From the NCBI GenBank assembly GCA_029237695.1, contig CM055271.1, positions 38,064,462-38,128,461 of the forward strand: 64,000 nt of DNA. Reading direction: 5' to 3'. Shown here one piece after another: positions 21,161 to 31,640 of the stretch. Both the position numbers and the translations under genes were made by a program. Position 1 is the first letter of the stretch. Each line of letters begins with the position of its first letter. This DNA comes from Conchocele bisecta. Taxonomy: Eukaryota > Mollusca > Bivalvia > Lucinida > Thyasiridae. The notes under the pieces were generated by a model, which saw only the letters and a program-made list of their open reading frames with translations, was not told where the DNA came from and searched no databases.

Positions 21161-21251
21161 CAGTGGGGTCAGCGTGTGTAAGTGCACACACGAACGAACA
21201 CGACAACCTGTCGTGTTCGTTCGTGTGTGCACTTACACGCTGACCCCACTG
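21161..21251. mobile_element. Tc1/mariner-type palindromic MITE, copy 3
   Basis: CAGTGGGGTCAGCGTGTG to CGCTGACCCCACTG, flanked by TA at 21159-21160 and 21252-21253. The loop is reduced to almost nothing. Confidence 0.9.
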
Positions 21252-21439
21252 TATGTGTCAAGCCAATGGCCGCTGGCCCGTTTTTCTTTCCGAATTTAGT
21301 ACTGTTTGCAATGCGTTCGAAATGTGTGACCTGTCATGTTACTAACCAGCAAATATAAATCGTTATCAGGCTACAGGTGTATGCTTTAAAATTATGTATA
21401 CATCGCATATATTACCTGTACAAGTACATGTTCATGTTC

Positions 21440-21570
21440 AAGTACATGTACAAATGGGGGGGGGGCGGGGGGGGGTCCCAAAATCAGAACTGATTTTTTA
21501 CAATTAAAATATATATATTCAGCCCTGAAATCAGAATAATCCTGATCTGATGCCAGGTCCTCGCCACTCC
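21440..21570. repeat. TTCAGCCCTGAAATCAGA repeat, copy 1
   Basis: A G-rich run followed by TCCCAAAATCAGAACTGATT and TATTCAGCCCTGAAATCAGA. Related pieces occur at 22735-22810, 36995-37100 (reverse) and 39205-39310 (reverse). They probably belong to a SINE whose 3' end reads GATAGGCCGTTAAAC. Confidence 0.5.
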
Positions 21571-22119
21571 AGAATCACTTGGCCCTCTCCCAAAAGCAGT
21601 AGGATCAGTAATAATCTTACTACTTTTATAATGGGCAATAACCCAATTCAACCCAAGTCAAATCGTGATTCCTATGAGGAGGAACCCCTACCGTTAATTT
21701 ACGCCATCGCGTTCGCCCGACCAACTACCCACATACCCATGATGTAAAACATCTGGACTATTTTCTTTACCGCACTACACCACGCATGAATATCTGTTGA
21801 TAAAAAGTGTGGTTAAATCTCGAACAACACAACAAAATAAAGACAACTAATTTGCTTTCATTACCTTTCTAACGTCCTTCTCATATTTATGACCATGATA
21901 CGATATATTCATGCACCATGACTAATGTAAGAACTAGTGGTGCACTTTACGTAAGAGCATATTTATAATTCCAAAAGTGGATAACAATAACATCTGAGTA
22001 AAGAGACATTACAAACTAAGCGACCGGCGTAGACGTCAGCGAAATTTGAACAGTGTCTACGTTGTTCGCCATTCGTCGAATTTGGTGGAACCTCTCCAAT
22101 GATAGACGCGATAATGCTA
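21571..22119. other. Unassigned spacer
   Basis: Continues with CAAAAGCAGTAGGATCAGTA-type sequence, probably the rest of the preceding repeat. No gene seen. Confidence 0.3.
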
Positions 22120-22314
22120 CAGTGAAACCTCGCTAAACCGGACACCCTGGGAGGTCCCCAGGGTGTCCGGTCTAGAGAGGCTTCACTGTAAATCAGACAT
22201 TTGATTAGTCCGAGCCATAGCTGTGTGCTATACGATCACGAACAGACATTATCACTTGAGATAAATTACAAGAACCACATATGTGTGTGTTGTCCGGTTT
22301 AGAGAGGTTCAACT
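22120..22314. mobile_element. Tigger/pogo-type element, CTCTCTAAACCGGACA family, copy 1
   Basis: CAGTGAAACCTCGCTAAACC GGACACC after TA is followed by a 69-bp internal palindrome ending CTTCACTG-TA. About 105 bp on, the right end GTCCGGTTTAGAGAGGTTCA ACTG-TA appears. The same three-terminus layout occurs at 49250-49466. Confidence 0.75.
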
Positions 22315-22639
22315 GTATACTGTCGGTGGTCTGGATCTACAAGGTGTCCCTAAAACGGGGACCTAACTCAAGTATATCTGTAGCAAGTCCGTTTTCCCAG
22401 CCGGTGTCAGAAATGGCACCAGTGCCAGCAACTATTGCAAAGATCGAATGGCGTAATTGCTATAGCAGCGAAACAAAAGAGAATGTAATTGTGCAAATGT
22501 AAAATGTTCGCAGACAAACTTAATGCCCTATCCATTAGTTCTACCACGGTTCCACTGACAGTTGTTTAGATGTCAAGGTAACAGGAAATGGATAATGGCA
22601 TGCGACAGAAGTAAGTAACGCCCTAGTAGAGTCATTTGC

Positions 22640-22950
22640 GCTTTGTACCGGACCATCTGACGATTCGTGGATTGGTTTTGGTGTATTGGCCAACGGGTTC
22701 GATCCCGTATATAACCTGCTTCATGGGGGCGGGGAGGGGTATCCCAAAAGCAGAACGGAACATGTACATAATAGAAACAAATATATTCAGCCCTGAAATT
22801 AGAACAGGGAGTTCGGTTTGGAGCGGTTCCACTGTTGTATATCCCACATGGGCAATTACCGGTATATTAACCTCCTTACAACAGCCACCTCTCTACAACA
22901 GCCGGTTCTATGTCTTCCAATGGGTGGCTGATGTAGTCAGGTTGCCCTGT
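22640..22950. repeat. SINE-like and Tigger-like fragments
   Basis: GGGTTCGATCCCGTATATAA (22695) has a B-box-like core. It is followed by the AGCCCTGAAATTAGAA repeat and then by CAACAGCCACCTCTCTACAA CAGCC (22878-22905), a Tigger-type terminus. The pieces are too decayed to delimit. Confidence 0.4.
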
Positions 22951-22974
22951 ATACTCATATACGGCTGTGACAGG

Positions 22975-23090
22975 AAAAATAGGGCTTATGGGTTTTACGA
23001 TCCGTGCAGATCCAGATCAGCCTGAGCATCCGCACAGTCTGATCAGGATATGCAATATTCGACATTCCATCAATGGAACACCAACCATGC
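22975..23090. repeat. CAGTCTGATCAGG dispersed repeat
   Basis: GTGCAGATCCAGATCAGCCT, GCACAGTCTGATCAGGATAT and ATTCGACATTCCATCAATGG. Confidence 0.7.
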
Positions 23091-23131
23091 GATTTCATGT
23101 AACAACCAACATAAATCGTTATCAGACTACA

Positions 23132-23376
23132 GGGGCCCGTTTTCACTAAACTTCTTACGACTAAAATGTTCGTAAGTTCAAATTTGAGATAGTCTGTAAC
23201 TTTCAATTTATGGATTTACATTTATTGAGCATAGGCTGCATATGCAGCCTATGCTCAATAAATGTAAATCCAATAATTGTTTTCAAGAAAACATTATTAA
23301 TGCGAAATTTACAGACTATCATAATTTTGCACTTACGAACATTTTAGTCGTAATAAGTTTAGTGAAACGGGCCCCT
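23132..23376. mobile_element. MITE family A, copy 3
   Basis: GGGGCCCGTTTTCACTAAAC to TTTAGTGAAACGGGCCCC. The outer tips are intact and give the family's full terminal inverted repeat. Confidence 0.88.
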
Positions 23377-24182
23377 GGAGTGTGCAATTTTATCATTAGC
23401 TATACTGGTCACAAATCCCATCAGCCCCCCTATTAGTTGGGCAGTTTCGTGAACAAATTGCGCACTTTTTGTTACAAGCATGAAACTTGGCACAGTTATA
23501 GAAATGTATAAACTGAACATTTTAAGATATAGACCCACTTGAAAATATCAAGATGGCCGCCATTTTGTACACGATACATTTTGACAAACACTTTATGAAG
23601 CCAATTTGTCGATAAGTTCCTTGAAAATGCATCATATGGTCTGAAATATTTCGAAAATTGAAGTCGGAATGATATATTTCTTGTATATGTCAAATTTGAG
23701 GCCATTTTCAAGATGGCCGCCATAATCAAAGTAAAATACAATACATGCATTACTGAACAAATAATTGTACTAAATTATTTGAACATCCTTGATTTAGGAC
23801 ATTACGCTTTGTTACTGTTATGACTATATGAGACAGTGTATATATATATATATCAATATGGCCGCCATTTTATAAGATGGCCGCGACTTCCAAGTCCATA
23901 TTCAACGTACTTGCACACATTTAGTATTGATGTCTTTGGCAACCCTGTTACGGTCCTTCATACAACTGAGAGAAAAAAATGTTGAAAAAGTGCTCTTAAA
24001 TCTGACATAATCTATCTTTCAGGTAGTAGGTATTGTGATGCGTTTGTGTCATTAAGTATGACAATATTGGTGTTCTATTGGTGATCTATGATGGTCATAT
24101 TCGGCAATTATCGTGGATCTCTCAATCGAGTCCTTGTCTTGATCGACACGTTACATGAATATCATCATGGCTACTTGTATGA
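23377..24182. other. Unassigned; repeated AAGATGGCCGCCAT motifs
   Basis: AAGATGGCCGCCAT occurs at about 23551 and 23712, and related ATGGCCGCCATTTTATAAGA TGGCCGCGAC at about 23859. These are mirror-type motifs in an old repeat. No coding signal is seen. Confidence 0.35.
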
Positions 24183-24388
24183 TTATTCACGCTCACAGTC
24201 GCCACCACATTTGCACAGTGCAGTGCATTTCATGCATGCTTCGACACATTTACAGTGGCCAGCGCATCCTCTCACCGATTGACAGCCACATCTGATGAGC
24301 TGCTGGCATACCTTTGACGCTTCAGGGAGGGTGGTCCATAGTGGTTCCCATGTTTGAGCCGTCGATCTTTTCCATCCCCAATTAGCTG
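24183..24388 (-). pseudogene. C-terminal piece of the split pseudogene, Cys-rich tail
   Basis: The minus strand reads GWKRSTAQTWEPLWTTLPEA and continues with a cluster of about 12 cysteines spaced CGC, CxC, CxxC, CxC and CGGDC. It then stops at TAA (24183-24185). Joined to ...IPSPAN on the other side of the inserted element, it restores a PSPANWGW junction. This is the expected form if the 24389-25551 insertion and one copy of its target are removed. Confidence 0.8.
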
Positions 24389-25551
24389 CACAGGTGGAAG
24401 ACTCGGACCTATGACACCAACAATATGCCTATTAAAAAAAATCCCATTACCCCACCCACTTGGTCTCGTACATTACCATCTTCTATTTATAGAAGGTGGG
24501 TATGAATATGGCAATTATAGAAAGAGCCCTCTATTTTCCGATTCGCACAAACACAATAAACATCGATTAAATGTATGAAATAATGTCTCTGGCAATCGAT
24601 AAAGGTATTAGGTGTGTGAATATCCTCACTTCAAATCGCTTTTTCAAGTATTTATTGAGTTATTCGCATTTTGATTACCCCATCCAAAGCGAAAGTTGCG
24701 TGTACGAAAGAATCTCACACAGAATCGGAGGCCGTCCGGCGTGGATTATCGGTCATATTTGGCCGATAGCTGATCGCCAGCTCAAACTAAAGTGGTGCAC
24801 CATGACCATATACATTAGAAACTCCAACCATACAAAGTTCGTCCAATTGTGATCGTTCACCGATCTAAAAAAACACTTTTTTGTCTAATTTCGTTCATTA
24901 TCTGGAACTGGGTCAATGCACCATCTTCCATAATACAATCGGAAGCGTCTATATAAAGAACATCTCTGATTGGCTAAATGTAAACTGTATGATGTCATTC
25001 AACCTATTTCGGGATTGCGGAAGACATATACTGATAGTACGCGAATCATGAATGAAAGTAGAAAAAAGGTGTTTTTTACATCGGTGAACGATCACAATTG
25101 GACGAACTTTGTATGGTTGGAGTTGCTAATGTATATGGTCATGGTGCACCACTTTAGTTTGAGCTGGCGATCAGTTATTGGTCAAATATGACCGATAATC
25201 CACGCCGGACGGCCTCCGATTCTGTGTGAGATTCTTTCGTACACGCAAATTTCGCTTTGAATGGTGTATACAAAATGCGAATAACTGAATAAATGCTGGA
25301 AAGAGCGATTTGAAGTGAATATATTCACACACCTAATACCTTTATCGATTGCCAGCGACAGAAACATTTAATCGATGTGTATTGTGTTTGTGCGAGTCGG
25401 AAACGAGAGGGCTCTTTCTATAATGGCCACAATGTTATTCACCTTTCTGTATAGAAGATGGTAATGTACGAGACCAAGTGGGTGGGGTAATGGGATTATT
25501 TTTTTTAATAGGCATATTGTTGGTGTCATAGGTCCGAGTCTTCCACCTGTG
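24389..25551. mobile_element. 1,163-bp inverted-repeat element inserted in the pseudogene
   Basis: The arms run from CACAGGTGGAAGACTCGGAC (24389) to about 24900, and from about 25048 to GTCCGAGTCTTCCACCTGTG (25551). They mirror over some 500 bp with about 10 per cent divergence by eye. The loop is about 150 bp. The flanks are ATTAGCTG (24381-24388) and GTTAGCTG (25552-25559), an 8-bp duplication with one mismatch, or a perfect 7-bp TTAGCTG. An 8-bp duplication points to hAT or P-type mobilisation. The arm frames (IDKGIRCVNI, RISHRIGGRPAWIIGHI) look protein-like but are short and mirrored. Whether they are remnants of a transposase is unknown. Confidence 0.85.
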
Positions 25552-25559
25552 GTTAGCTG

Positions 25560-26260
25560 GTGATGGGATGACTGGACGTGGAATTAGTGCCTGTCCCCAA
25601 AAGTGACCCGCCTGGTAGGCCACTCGTTTGGTATGCTCAAAAAGCGCGGCGGAAGTTGGTGGAATAGCATCGATAGACCTTCCTTTCCCGGTGAACAAGT
25701 ACTTGTCCTGTCATACATGACAACAACAAACCGCTCAATGAATGGCATATTCAACTTGACCGTGGCAGCAGTCGGTGCGTTACTCAGCGCGATGAAAGAG
25801 TCGGTGATACTTTCATCAATCCTCAATGTCTGCCATGCAGTAGTCTTTCCTCGTTCAGCAAATGAGGAAGTTTGGTCACACCTGGTGAATGCGTGGAATA
25901 CTGGAAGACCTTTGCATTTGTCAGAACCCAATGCATCCGCGATTGCATGGATTGGAATATATCGAAAGTGTTTGCCAACTCCAAACACTACACAGAGTTC
26001 AGCGACGTACAACTGTCGAAAAAGGTCAACGGATATAACAATGACATCCGTGTCGACAGTACGAATCATCAGTCGGCTGTATCCATGTCGTCCGCATTCA
26101 GCTGCATGCGCAGAAGTCGCGTATCCGCTTCTTCGTGTGTACACGGTGACAATTCTGAGACATCTCTGTCTCTGCTACACAGGACGGTATCCACGTATAT
26201 TCAGTTTAACTCTTTTCCGTCATAGTCCACACTCGTGGCAACTTTTGCCAGGTAGTTGAA
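25560..26260 (-). pseudogene. Split pseudogene: probable nuclease-core segment
   Basis: The frame 26144-25584 carries SRLMIRTVDTDVIVISVDLF, FGVGKHFRYIPIHAI, KGLPVFHAFTRCDQTSSF, TAWQTL and PFIERFVVVMYDRTS. Upstream, in another frame, SPCTHEEADTRLL is the expected preceding motif, so one frameshift separates them near 26130. Conserved acidic pairs (EEADTR, VDTDV, RCD) are the basis of the PIN/FEN-like suggestion. The C-terminal continuation PTSAALFEHTKRVAYQAGHF WGQALIPRP leads into the insertion at 25560. Confidence 0.75.
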
Positions 26261-26817
26261 TAGTTCCGTCTTATTTTCGTCCAACTTCAGGAATGACTCC
26301 CAGTTGCTTGGTATGTTGCTGCCTGGCTGAACACGCCGCCTTGTGCATGTGCCTCGTTTAGTGCATTCGACTGCTTTAAGACTATCTGGAATATATCTGT
26401 CCCATATTATGTCAATTCTGTCAACATGCTGATGTAGTTCATGAAAACATCATGGGCATATGTATGAAATGTTTTCGATGCCCCAGGCTTCACTATATGG
26501 ACAATAGCAGCATCATCTAGGAGTAACGCTTCAACATCCGGCGCACTCTCTTGTACGTCAACAAGCTTCTCCAAACAGTGTGCAAGGTCAGACTTTGTTC
26601 CAGAACGTGTTTGTCCAAACTGGGAGAGAGCCGGTGGATATCCCTGATTTTAATGACTGAAAAACTCATCAAGGTCACCACCTCGAACCTGACATGAAAC
26701 ATACAGTTGAGAGAACAATGCACAGGTCTTCTTCAAAGACATAATTTGTTGCTTCTCTTGTGACACTTTTCTTGAAGGCAAAGAACCAAACAAGGGAAGT
26801 TTGTTTCTAGTAACTGG
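26261..26817 (-). pseudogene. Split pseudogene: most degraded middle segment
   Basis: The minus-strand translation in changing frames gives LPLFGSLPSRKVSQEKQQIM SLKKTCALFSQLYVSCQ, then a stop. It continues with PPALSQFGQTRSGTKSDLAH CLE, HTYAHDVFMNYI, and, after another shift, IWDRYIPDSLKAVECTKRGT and IPSNWESFLKLDENKTELF. These follow the family order, so the segment is continuous although no single frame exceeds about 70 codons. Confidence 0.7.
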
Positions 26818-28065
26818 TTAAAAGAGTGACACCGTTCGTTTTCCCAGTCTACAATAAAAAAAAAAGTGTGCAAACTGTTCTTCCCCCACCTGTTGGATCT
26901 TCTCCACGGTGGTTACTACATCACCATTGACAATGTCTCTCGTGTCTAGAACTAACAGGTCCCCACTGTCATCTATAAATGGATTACCCATTCTTTCAAT
27001 GACACCACAAAGTGAGAGTACCTGTTTTTGGAAAGTCGTCTGCATACTTTTCACCTGTTCGTGATGACGAACTCTAGAGTTGTTGCTGCTATACGTGATG
27101 TTTACCAGTGATGCTTCAAACTCCCCAATAACTCTGGCAACCCCAGGACCTGCTACCATCCATCGTAGAAGTTCTGCAGAATTTTCTGTTAGACCTACAG
27201 CTCCTCCGTCACCCTTGACACACTTGTTATTTTGCTCATGCGCATGATCGATGGCTATTGCCGAGAACATGTTGTGAGTTTTATCTACTACAACGTTTCC
27301 GGCTTCAAACTCTGTTGCGATATTCGGATGAGTCAGAGAAAGGGACATCATATCGCGAAGGTGGACAGGTAGCCAACGAGAGTAGTGTGTGTGGTTCAGT
27401 GCAAAGAACCAAGGTATGAGTTTGGCCAATGTTTCTCTGTACAAATTTCCCTGCCGAATAGATTGAATGAATACCAACACTGTCAACTCAAAGTCCAGTG
27501 TAATTGACCAATACAAAAACTGAGGACTATTTGAGCCACTGACTGCTCGCCACTCATCGAATGACAATGTATCTTTACCATCTTCTACACTAGTTAGATA
27601 GTGTGCGAATGCGTTGTGCATCAATATGTACAGACTACTGGCTGTCACTTGGTGCGCATGTCGGGTCCGTGTCACGTGTACTGCCTTGATAAATGACTCA
27701 GCTGAGCCAGATGATTGGCATCAGAAATAGCACTATCATGTAACCAATCTCCTAGGGTCTTCAGGGCAGCTATTTCTATATGAAGATCTCCAAACATAAT
27801 TACAAACTTGTCTTCTCCGTGTGTGTCTGGCCAATTCCATTGTATTGTTTTGGCAACAGCATAGATGGGCAATGACAGGTGTCTGGCCTGGATGTAGGAA
27901 CTGCACAACTTGGCGTATAACATCCATCGCCATGCCGTATTATTGCAGGCGATTTCGCCTCTTCCTGGAAGAGAGGAAGCAACGCACTAATGTTAACCGA
28001 TGTGTTAGCCAGGTCTTGTCTAGATGCATGATGCGCTGCCCATGACATTTGCATGTCCTGTTCTT
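26818..28065 (-). pseudogene. Split pseudogene: central segment
   Basis: The longest surviving frame (285 codons, 27675-26818) includes ELTVLVFIQSIRQGNLYRET, IPWFFALNHTHYSRWLPVHL RDMM, NMFSAIAIDHAHEQNNKC, GGAVGLTENSAELLRWMVAG PGVARVIGEFE and HFFFYCRLGKRTVSLF. The preceding 27923-27672 frame holds KTIQWNWPDTHGEDKFVIMF GDLHIEIAALKTLGDWL. A -1 or +1 shift joins the two at about 27675. There is no intron-like spacing, so these are decay mutations. Confidence 0.75.
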
Positions 28066-29309
28066 CACTTCACAGCTTGGCATACGTCTTTCGTATGCTC
28101 GAGCCACTGGAATTGCTGTGCAATATGTTCTGATAGGACTGGATACTCACTTCTAAGCGATCCACTGATGGCAGGTACTGTCGGTTCCTTCTCCCGTAGG
28201 ATAACTGGGGGCACACTTGTGTAAGCCTCAGGTAATGGCAATATATTATTTGGTGTTGGTGTTTCAGATGGATGAAGGACGACACCGTCGCTGTCTTCTC
28301 TATGACAGTCAGCTGTAGGATGCTGGAATATTGATATCCCTGTTCCATGGAAAGATCCTTGTGCTGTAGTTGATGATGGGTTACGGTCGATATTATCAAC
28401 TGCACATGTGGTGAAAATGCCTTTGCGAAGTTTAGGTGGGCACACAACATTCTCCTTCCGAAATTGCTCGCATACACCATTCGCCATGTCCGTGGATATG
28501 GCTAGTACTCTGTCATAAGAAATGGACAGTCCTAGATCATATAGCTTATCTACAAGTCCGCGTTTCCGTGTTTCTGCATGCACAAGGAGACCTGTGTATA
28601 TAGGAAGAGGCGGTTCCCGTGATTTCGCTGTGATACTGTGAAGACGAACCTTCGCGTCGGCGTATTGTGCTATTGAAATACAACACTTGCGCTGCAGACA
28701 GGGTTGCTTGTGAGGCGCGTTCGTTGCTAGACTTGGTTTTAATATTCGGTCCATCAATAATCATCCCAACTAGTGCTGTCAGTGATAATGGAACCGAGTC
28801 CAGTTGACTATCACAATCGAATGACCCATTGAATGTGGATTTCATATTAAACATATCTCTGCGAACAATTGACGCTGCTTTCGCGAGAATGATACAGTCA
28901 TTATCAAAGTCCTTGTTATATGATGCATTTACAACAATATCAATCCCCTCGTTAAAGGCAAGCAAAACGTTGCGACCGTGCTTATGAGCTTCCATGTCTG
29001 GAAACTGATCAAGAAGTTTTTGAGGTGTGTTGTTTGTACCCTGGACGATACATTAGCACCTAGCTGACTTAAACGCAGCGTATACATCTTTACCAGCTCC
29101 ACTAGTTTCAACACGAGTGGTGTGTCACCGCTTCCTGCTCTAGCATCTTCAATATATGCAACCAGCTCGGTAAGTGCAATGCCGTGAATACGGTTATCTT
29201 TGCTTTCTTGATCACCAGTACTTGCATTTTCTGATCTCCTGTATAGTGAAATGAGACAGCATCTTGCGCCATCATGTCTCCTGTACTTAGTTTACCTAAC
29301 AGCACACTA
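28065..29309 (-). pseudogene. Split pseudogene: N-proximal segment
   Basis: Three successive frames follow the family order. GKLSTGDMMAQDAV starts at about 29295. Then, after shifts, come GIALTELVAYIEDARAGSGD, KLVELVKMYTLRLSQLGANV SSRVQ and MEAHKHGRNVLLAFNEGIDI. ILAKAASIVRRDMFNMKSTF NGSF and LVGMIIDGPNIKTKSS are next. Finally 28757-28065 has LPIYTGLLVHAETRKRGLVD KLYDLGLSISYDRVL. At its right end the sequence is interrupted by the hAT element at 29310. Confidence 0.75.
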
Positions 29310-29310
29310 C

Positions 29311-30180
29311 ATATGCGTAGGAGCAGTGGGGCAGGGTAGGGAGGGGGGGGGGGGCGCAGCCACCCCACCCCCAATATTGAGAGTGTGGGGGGGGGGGCAG
29401 AGTATTTTTGGCCCCTCCAATAATTGCATGAAATTGTGTGTATGTATCGTCATTAATATTGTTCATATATAATTATGAGACAATGTCAAGCTAGAGTTCG
29501 TGAATAATTTCACCCTTCGTGCGACAGTTCTTTTTTATCCTGCAGAGACTGACACAAGAGAGCAAGCGTTTACTGCAAGTATGTTGGTGCCGCGAAAAAG
29601 AAGTGCAGGTTTTACACAGACATCTACAACAACAACAAAAAAGTTTCTGCCAAAATATTATTTGAATATTATTTGATTTTCGATCAATTTTAAATCTTAG
29701 TTGCAGCCAAACATGTAGTAAGTAATTGCTTAGACTATCTTCATGCAAGATAACATGTGACAATGATTATCTGTCAGCTTTATAATAAATAAATCATAAG
29801 CTTTTTGAACACACATACTGTAGGCATACCAAATTCCGACGGGTGCCTAACGTCGACACAATAGAAAAAAACATAACAATAGGTGTAGATTGTTTCTCAA
29901 TCTGTTATTTTCGAAGTCCATTCTGCCACACCATTAGAAATTAAATAAATTCAGTCTTAGTCTATCCCCCATGTCATAACCATTGTAACGGTGGAGCACC
30001 TCAACACACCCACACCCAGCCACCCCCAGGCAAAATCATGAAAATAAATACAAAATAAGTTGGTGGACAACTGTTGTGTTGACTTGTTTTGTTAAACCCT
30101 GCACTTGCTAGCTATTTACTGTTTGAAATAAGTATATAATTGCATTCCCAGACGAATATTTTGGGATACTTAAGGAATAA
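29311..30180. other. hAT element 5' region
   Basis: Two G-runs (29341-29354, 29387-29398) and a C-rich CCACCCCACCCCC lie between the terminus and the first frame. No gene is seen. Confidence 0.45.
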
Positions 30181-31640
30181 ATGCAATTACATATTCTCAC
30201 TTTACCCTCAGTTGTTAAATGTCATGTGTACTCGTCTTACCCAGAGGACAGTTTTGGCATTCGGCCTCTTCTCAATGGTCATATTAACATGCGAGAATCT
30301 CAATATAATGAGAATGACCGTACACTCATTATCCTTTGGTCACGAGCAGGACGTCTAGATAAACGTGATGGATGTTTGTTCGAACCTGACCATTTCTGCC
30401 TTGTTATAACAGAGCAATGTGAGACGCCAATCTTACCAACAAAACGCAAAAGATCATCGGTGAATAATGTAGTGGCATGCACAAAAAATAAACATGTGAA
30501 ATTACCAACAGAAAAACAAGCAACACTTACGTCTTATTTGATAGTGAATATCAAACAAGAAAGCAACCATGTCACCCAGAGTCAATCTGATATAGTAACT
30601 GCCACCAATACGTGTGTTCGGACAGCTAACGAATATAAAACCCACGAGACTGATACACTCTGTGAAACTTTTGTGAAAACGTCTAAGAGTGCCGCGAACA
30701 TTTCTGAGAGTGAAGGCTACCCGTCCAATATTGATGACCCTACATGTACATCACCAACAAAAACCACGAATAACATTAATCCAACAAACAATATTGTAGA
30801 TCGTGTACGGAAACCAGAGACGAATAGTATAGCTGATCACACAATGAATATCAAAGAGGACAACCATGATGCTATATTAACTGCTACCAATACATTTGTT
30901 CACACAGCTAATGAATATAAAACGCATGTGACTGATACACTCTGTGAAACTGTTGCGAAAACGTATAAGAGTGCCACGAACAATTCTGAGACCGACGGTT
31001 ACCAACCCAATATTCATGACCCTACATGTACATCACCATTGAAAACTATGAATAACGTCGGTTACTCCAACAAGCAATTTTGTAAGTCCCGTACGGAAAC
31101 CAGAGACAAACTTTTTATCATTCGACACAGTGAATACCAAACAGGACAATAACAATTTACCTCTTATTCAATGTGATATAATAAGTGTCACAAATACATG
31201 TGTTCAGACAGCTAGTGAATCTAAAACTCATAAGAATGATACAGCCTGTGAAATGGCAGTGGAAACATCTAATAGTGTCGTGAATACCGAGGCCGAGTCA
31301 CCAGTGGAGACTCTGCACGTAAATCACCAAAGAAAACCAAGAATAATGTTAATCTAGCAAACAATTGTGTAGGTGTCATACGGAAACCAGAGACAAATAT
31401 TAAGTCTTATTTCACAGTTAATACCAATCATGATAATACCAAGAATCATGTACCTCTTAGTCATATATTAACAGTCAACAATGCATGTGTTCAGACAGCT
31501 AATCCATCTGAAACTCATGAGGATGATACAGCATGTGAAACGTCACCAATCACATATTTCTGACAATACATCTGAATCAACAATGAAAACCACAAATTAT
31601 GTTAATCCAACAAACACTAGCATAGGTCATATGCGGAAAC
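30181..31640 (+). pseudogene. hAT transposase N-terminal region with four internal repeats
   Basis: A 323-codon frame (30181-31152) begins MQLHILTLPSVVKCHV and continues through RPLLNGHINMRESQYNENDR and LIILWSRAGRLDKRDGCLFE PDHFCLVITEQCE. After a KRKR basic stretch, a unit of about 85-90 residues recurs four times: NIKxxxxH, (V/I)TATNTCVxTANEYKTHxT DT, LCETxxKTxKSA, NPTNN, RKPET. The third and fourth units fall in the 31130-31357 and 31481-32377 frames, so two frameshifts break a formerly continuous protein. The repeats are hydrophilic, Thr/Asn-rich and probably disordered. I do not recognise the N-terminal 90 residues. Confidence 0.55.

Noticed and set aside
24571..25367. Peptide LAIDKGIRCVNI to RISHRIGGRPAWIIGHI as a gene
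   Set aside because: It occurs once on each arm of the 24389-25551 inverted repeat, in opposite strands and without extension. It is noted under the element instead.
25603..26259. 218-codon plus-strand frame
   Set aside because: It is the antisense of the nuclease-core segment of the split pseudogene, whose motifs are clear on the minus strand.
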